A stretch of 64,000 nucleotides of DNA from Drosophila miranda (Eukaryota > Arthropoda > Insecta > Diptera > Drosophilidae): assembly GCF_003369915.1 (NCBI RefSeq), contig NC_046677.1, positions 7,688,001-7,752,000 of the forward strand, given 5' to 3'. Shown piece after piece: positions 58,597 through 64,000 of the stretch (positions are counted from its first letter, which is position 1; each line of letters opens with the position of its first letter). The notes under the pieces were generated by a model that had not been told where the DNA came from, made no database searches, and saw nothing but the letters and a program-made list of their open reading frames with translations. Made by a program: the position numbers and the translations under genes.

Positions 58597-61500
58597 TTTG
58601 GCCTGAGAAGATGCATTCCCGCCTCCTATTCTTGTTGCCAAAAGTGTGTCACCAGAGGTCGATATCCGAGAAGAGGCTGCGACTGCTATGGAAGGGATTA
58701 GGTACTCAAGGCAGTGCTCTCGAACAAAGAGCACATGCCAGAGGTGTCTGCTGACAGGGGGAGGCATGTAAAAGCCATGTAAAAGTATGTTTAAAGTTGA
58801 ATTATCTATATAAAGAGAGGGGACCCCAAAGCGAAAATGTTTAGACATAATAAATAGAGGTACTCCCATTACGCATGTAATGCCTTCATTCCCAAAAAAA
58901 TAAAAAAAAGGGACAGAGTTATCTCCCGATTATTCATCGAAAGAATCATTTCTCATACGCCTCTCCTGTTCCCCGTCACACCCCCTTTCACTGCCATAAC
59001 AAACACTTTCACACAGATGGAGAGCTGGGAAATGAATAAAAATGGGCGTGTCAGACGAGTTGCAGACAATCAGGGAACACATTCGGAGTTTGCCATGCAT
59101 TTCAAAGGAGCAATCGCCGCCATATGCTAACTTTGATTACTTCTTCTGGCTTTTATCGCCACTCTCCATCCTCACATTCATTCACACTCCCATTCACCAT
59201 ATTTCCTCCACACAATCCTCTGTTGTCAGTGGGGGGTGGAGGCCGCACCAGGAAAAGGCGCAAAACAAAATGGAGGGAAAACTAACTCTGAGGATGATGG
59301 AGATGGTATACCCTTAAAGAGGGATCGAAGTATGTAAAAAATAAAGGCTTTTGCGATAACTTAAAACAGAATATAAAGATAATAATGTTGCAGATATCTA
59401 CGTTATTCTATATGTTACAAAAATCTCCTTAAAACTTATAGACCTATCCTCTGGAAGGGCATGAAAAAGAACACACAAAAAATTGTATTTCATTTGCCTG
59501 GGCCTGTATTTTTTTTGGAGGAGAGAATGAAGAAGAACGACGGTACCGGATATGCGACATTTTATCAAGTCGGGCATAAATCAACAGCTTATACGGGGTA
59601 TTCGAGGGGAGTGGGACAGAAATAACAGTGACAGTCAGTGTCTGTCTGACTGCCTTACTTTAACACGAGTTGGCAGCTCTCCATTTTGGGTGTGTTCTGT
59701 TTCACTTTTTCGCGTTGCTTTGAAATTTGCAATAATTTATTTTGCATAAATTTGCCAGCACTTAACATGTAAGATCTATGATATAGCCAGGGCCATAGCC
59801 ATTGCTGTGAGGAAGAAGGAGCTTACCTACCTGCCATACAATCTAGTAGAATCCCCTGGAAGAAATATGTTTCGTGTGTGTTGCGGGTCACACTGAATTA
59901 TGCCATCTAATTTGTCTGGAGGCAGGTGTGGCTCATTAATCTTTCGCCCGCTTATGAGCGTTGCTTTCTCTCTCTCTGTGTGAGCCCCATCTGCACCTCT
60001 ATCGCTTTTTGCTGCTGCTTCTTCGGATATTCCTTTAGCACCCCCATGGGGTTTGTGTACTGCAGATATAAGCTTTTCCCGCAGCCTCACGTAGTAGCGC
60101 GTTTTCGGATTTGCTTTTCGTTTCAATGCCGCACGAAGGTTTTTACACGGATACTCTAACGGAAGACGGTCTGCACTCACTTTTGTTCTGGTTTGTTTGG
60201 ATTTTCTGATAATTTTGAAGGAGAAACACTAGTGCTAGACACGCACACCCGGCTCGAGTAAAGCACACACGAAAAGTCTTGGGGAAGCAGGAATCAAAGA
60301 AAAACAAACGGTGCTTAAGCACTCTTCGCTTTGCTTGGCGAAGGTGGCGTGATTTCTGCTTACGATCTCTGCCAGCTCTCGCTCTCACTTAAAGTCGTTT
60401 GCTTCGATTTTTCAGAGAGAGCAGGAGAGAGACTTAAGGTGTAAATCAAGGTATGTTTATATGCGGTAAGGCCGCTCTCGCATGCATGCCATGGTTATCT
60501 ATTGTGAATGTAAATTCTGGGTATGCCCAATCTTTACTAAACACACCCTTTGGCTCTTGATAGGCTCATGACTGATTATAAAAAAAATTTAGGGAATATT
60601 ATAGGGAGTATCATAGCATGGTTCTAATATTGGGTATTCATAGTTCGTTTTTCTTAATAATATTATAAATTCATTAGTTTCCTTACCCGCTTAGAAAATT
60701 GATTTGAAGTTATTTTTGAATGATAAATAAATCTATAAAATAAAAAATTTAATCAAAATTAGATAATAATTAAAACAAATGAAAGAAATAAATATAATCC
60801 AAATATGTAAAAATATTATGATTAATAATCGATATAATACTATGATTGGGAATCCCCAGAGTACCTATGCTCTCCATTCCTGAAAGGGTGTACACATGTC
60901 GCCTAAGCGGACAGAGCATCCCCATGCCTTCACCTGACTCCCGTATCTTAATGCCTAATGGATTTGCGCTTTGATGTGCCAACTGTGAATACGTGGATCG
61001 CAATCCCAATAGTAGCACATATCCATACGGGTACGGGTGTGTTAGCCTGGTTGTAAGTGGTTAAGTGTCTATATTAGAAGCCATCGCTTGCAGTTTCCCA
61101 TTTCCTCCTATTTCTCCATATTTTGGGAGCCCATTTTCCTGCAAAAGTGGCAACCATAAATTCTCCTCTAAATGGCCTTATGAGGGCGGCGGCGGGCCTT
61201 CGAGATGATCCTCTGTTTATGGCCTGGCCAAATGAAAAGTGCGTGTATGTGTGTGGGAAGTGGTAAGTGGTAGGTGGGCGTGGCCCGTTTTTGCCTTTAA
61301 AATTAAAATCCTGTCCATGGTTCCGGAAAGTGTGTGGCGTGTCTGTGTGGGGGCCTGAAATTGAATTTCCTTCTTGTACCTACTACCGATTAGCATAAAA
61401 TGTGGTACGTGTCGTGGTTTGAATGGAAAATTCCCTCAGATATCAGAGAATACATAGGTGATGATGATGATGATGAGGCGTGTCCTCCCGTAATAATGTC

Positions 61501-64000
61501 GAGTCGGCATTAAGTGCTTTTTCAAAGAATTTATATTTTTATTTTCATTAAAATTGGAAATTTTTTCACACACCACATTGTTCATTAGTTTTGTTTTTAC
61601 TTTTTTTGGGAATCTCAATTTGGTTTCATTTTTCATATTTTATTTTTCGTATTTTCAACATTTAAAAATTCGCTTGGTTTGTAAACAATTTTTGTTTTCC
61701 TCCCGTTTTCCACATAGATTACTTATATAAATGTTCTAGAAATGTTCTGTGTTGCCACTGCACTCAACATTTTTTAGTTAATTAAATTGTGTTTGAGTTT
61801 AATTAAATTTGTATCTATGTACACACAGTTTTGTATTTATTTGGTTTGGAAATAGTTTTCTTTTTGTCATATGATGTTTTTTTTTTTGTATTTTTTGGGG
61901 GTTCCGGTTGCCTGCCCGTGGTGGGTGATTTCTCTCAAAGGTTGTTGAATTATTTTCGCTTTTCCGGATTCTTTTTCTGATGGATCATTCCTGAACTAAA
62001 CTTAGTTATTTGCTACGCAAATTAAATTTCAATATAATTAGTTTAGTGTCACACTGGTGTTGTTTAAACTAATATTAATCCTATTGAAACTATATTTACT
62101 TTATGAACATTTTGCTGCAGTTTCTTTTAACTGCAGTTCCTCGTTCTGATCCGTTTTCGTATTTTTTTTTCATTTATGTTTATAAATCATTGTTCTGTTC
62201 AATATTTTTTTTTTTTAACTATAATTTTTTGTATATGTTTTTTTTTATATAATTGCTATATTTTGGTTTTCATTCTTTTAGGAAATCATTAGAGATTCTT
62301 TTAAACTTGAACAGTAAAATCTTTTTGAATACCTAATGCACATTTAACAAACATTTTAGAACCTAAATTGAGACAAGAACTGAAGAGGGATAGCCTTTGG
62401 ATCTGTCGATATGATATCTATATAAAACTATGGAAAGTGTAACGAAAATAAAAACTCACTCTTGACTCTTCAAACAGGATGAAATCTAGACCATAAATAG
62501 AAACGGACATGGACACAATGGAATCTCTTTCTTTAGCTTCTTCTTTGTTAGATTATGATATCTATTTATAAACTATCTATAAACTAAATTCTTAGATAGT
62601 TTAATTTCACATTCACTTATCTTCAATAGTTTTAGTTTTCATTTTTTCTGGCAACTTATTCAACATTCATTTACATCAGAATTCGGATCAAAAGTTCTTG
62701 TGCTTGAATCTTCATTGGTTTTTTCTTCTAGAAGCACATGGAAAAAACTATAAATATTGGACCAAAAATTACCATTGAACCTTATTTAAAGTCAAATATG
62801 TGTTCTACATCCGCTACTATCGCTTATCCTTCTTGTTAGTCCTTAACTGTCAAATATTTACAGTAGGGTGTTCTCCCTGTTCTCTCTGTTCTTCTCGGTT
62901 GGAGCTTCCATGAATAAATCAATTAACATTTATGGGTCGATGAAGGAAAACTTAGCATACTATGCGCTGGATATCAGCGACCCCAAAATACTATTTACAA
63001 GGTCAACCACACAATCCACCAAGTCGTTTGAAGGGGGTTTGGTGTGGAGTGTGGTGCTGTGGTGTGGTTTTGGGCGGTGTGGCAAGGACATTCATGTCGT
63101 CGCCATTCTAGTTTTTGGGCTGTCGTGGCCTTTTGTGTGTCTGTCGACATAGTTTTTACTTAACTTGTGTGTGCGGTGCGATGCGGAGTGGAGCGGGTTC
63201 ATTGAAACGATGGCAGTCAATGTGTCAGATAAACATTCCCAGAGACACTTTTGTGCTGTGTCTCTGTTCTGTGCTCTCTGATAGTGGGAGAGAGCATCCA
63301 AGAAATGGAGCGTGAGAGTCAAGTGTGGGAATTTATAGTTTCATCCAAAAGATTTACCCAATAAACACCTTGATGTGTCAGCCACAGATGGACAGAGGAA
63401 CACTCCTCGGTGTGCAGTGGCTTTAGAAGTGGGTGGATAGGAGGGAGAATGGTAACACTATTCCCGCTTGGCTGCACACAAGCGGTCACATTTATATGGA
63501 CGATATGTTTGCTTTGTATGCGGGATGATGATGCCCATCGTCTCTTTGCTCGTCTGTTTGCCTTGGCATCGCAAAATGGCCGGACCACGGACCCAGACCC
63601 GTACGACCCTGCTCGGACGTGCTCTGCTGCAGCACAGCACAGCGCACACATCTATCTATATGTAGGTCTGAACATGCATGTTTATCCCTGTCAATGACAG
63701 TTGTCAACATGACAGTTATAAGGACACTGATACAAATGTAACGGATGTTTGTGTTGGACGAAGTCCAGGGATCCCTGGAGTTGTAAAAGCAAAGATTGAT
63801 TAAAATTCTTGATAAATGAGACGGGTGTACTACAGCAGTTCTCTTAAGATGACATTTTGAAATGTTTTGATAGATGAAAGGGAGGGGAGGCAGTGTTTTC
63901 TTGGAATTAAAAGTTAACTACTTCTCTGACTTCTGCTCATTCGGCTAACATCTGTAAATGTTTTACAGCACTGTTCCACTGAAATCTGTCAGTTCTGAGT
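58597..64000. other. Gene-poor right end
   Basis: No secure gene. On the minus strand, 60420 down to about 60180 looks like a promoter and non-coding first exon (GAGAG-rich leader, ending AACAAAA|GTGAGTG), but no following coding exon is found. From 61500 to 62850 the plus strand is strikingly T-rich, with minus-strand AATAAA hexamers near 61539 and 61836, as expected for the 3' UTR of a minus-strand gene whose coding part lies beyond 64000. A (TGA)6 repeat lies at 61459-61476. Confidence 0.35.

Noticed and set aside
58576-58869. Minus-strand 97-codon frame opposite a plus-strand 53-codon open stretch
   Set aside because: Both strands read like protein for a short distance, but the plus frame has no ATG or splice acceptor, and the region overlaps the 3' end of the four-pass protein gene.
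59827-60180. Minus-strand 117-codon frame
   Set aside because: Begins at a non-ATG codon that coincides with a likely splice donor (GTGAGTG), so it is probably intron sequence.

Overview
The window is nuclear DNA from a Drosophila fly, most likely of the obscura group. Four genes can be named from their protein sequence, with their introns: Hakai, PCNA2, Cks30A and Eaat1. In D. melanogaster all four lie on chromosome arm 2L, so the segment probably belongs to Muller element B. The obscura-group assignment rests on the interspersed repeats, which look like the SGM/ISY branch of the DINE-1 (INE-1) family. It is an inference.

The left 12 kb is gene-dense. In order it holds Hakai (minus strand, m6A-writer-associated RING protein), PCNA2 (sliding-clamp paralogue), a two-cistron unit (a 90-residue unknown protein followed after 23 nt by a full-length Armitage/MOV10L1-like RNA helicase), and Cks30A (Cdk subunit). 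The spaces between these genes are filled with related repeats. Several copies of one block carry arrays of core-promoter Motif 6 and, in the better-preserved copies, Motif 1 (M1BP site). These blocks sit directly upstream of Hakai, the helicase unit and Cks30A, so a promoter-bearing module seems to have been copied between neighbouring housekeeping/germline genes.

From 12 to 28 kb come a candidate small spliced gene (12.9-13.2 kb), a long non-coding stretch, the ten-coding-exon glutamate transporter gene Eaat1 (19.8-22.5 kb), a head-to-head pair of DINE-1 elements (23.7-25.3 kb), and an intronless gene for a tail-anchored protein with a LEM-like N-terminus (26.6-28.2 kb).

From 28 to 64 kb the window is gene-poor. 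It holds a tandem pair of intronless paralogues encoding 133-residue proteins of unknown function (35.8-37.1 kb). It also holds a small secreted Kunitz inhibitor gene (minus strand, 38.6-38.9 kb) with an inverted, truncated copy of its 3' end 0.3 kb away, and a four-pass membrane protein gene (57.8-58.5 kb). The remaining roughly 18-kb and 5.5-kb stretches show no supportable coding exons. They look like introns or cis-regulatory DNA of genes whose exons lie outside the window.
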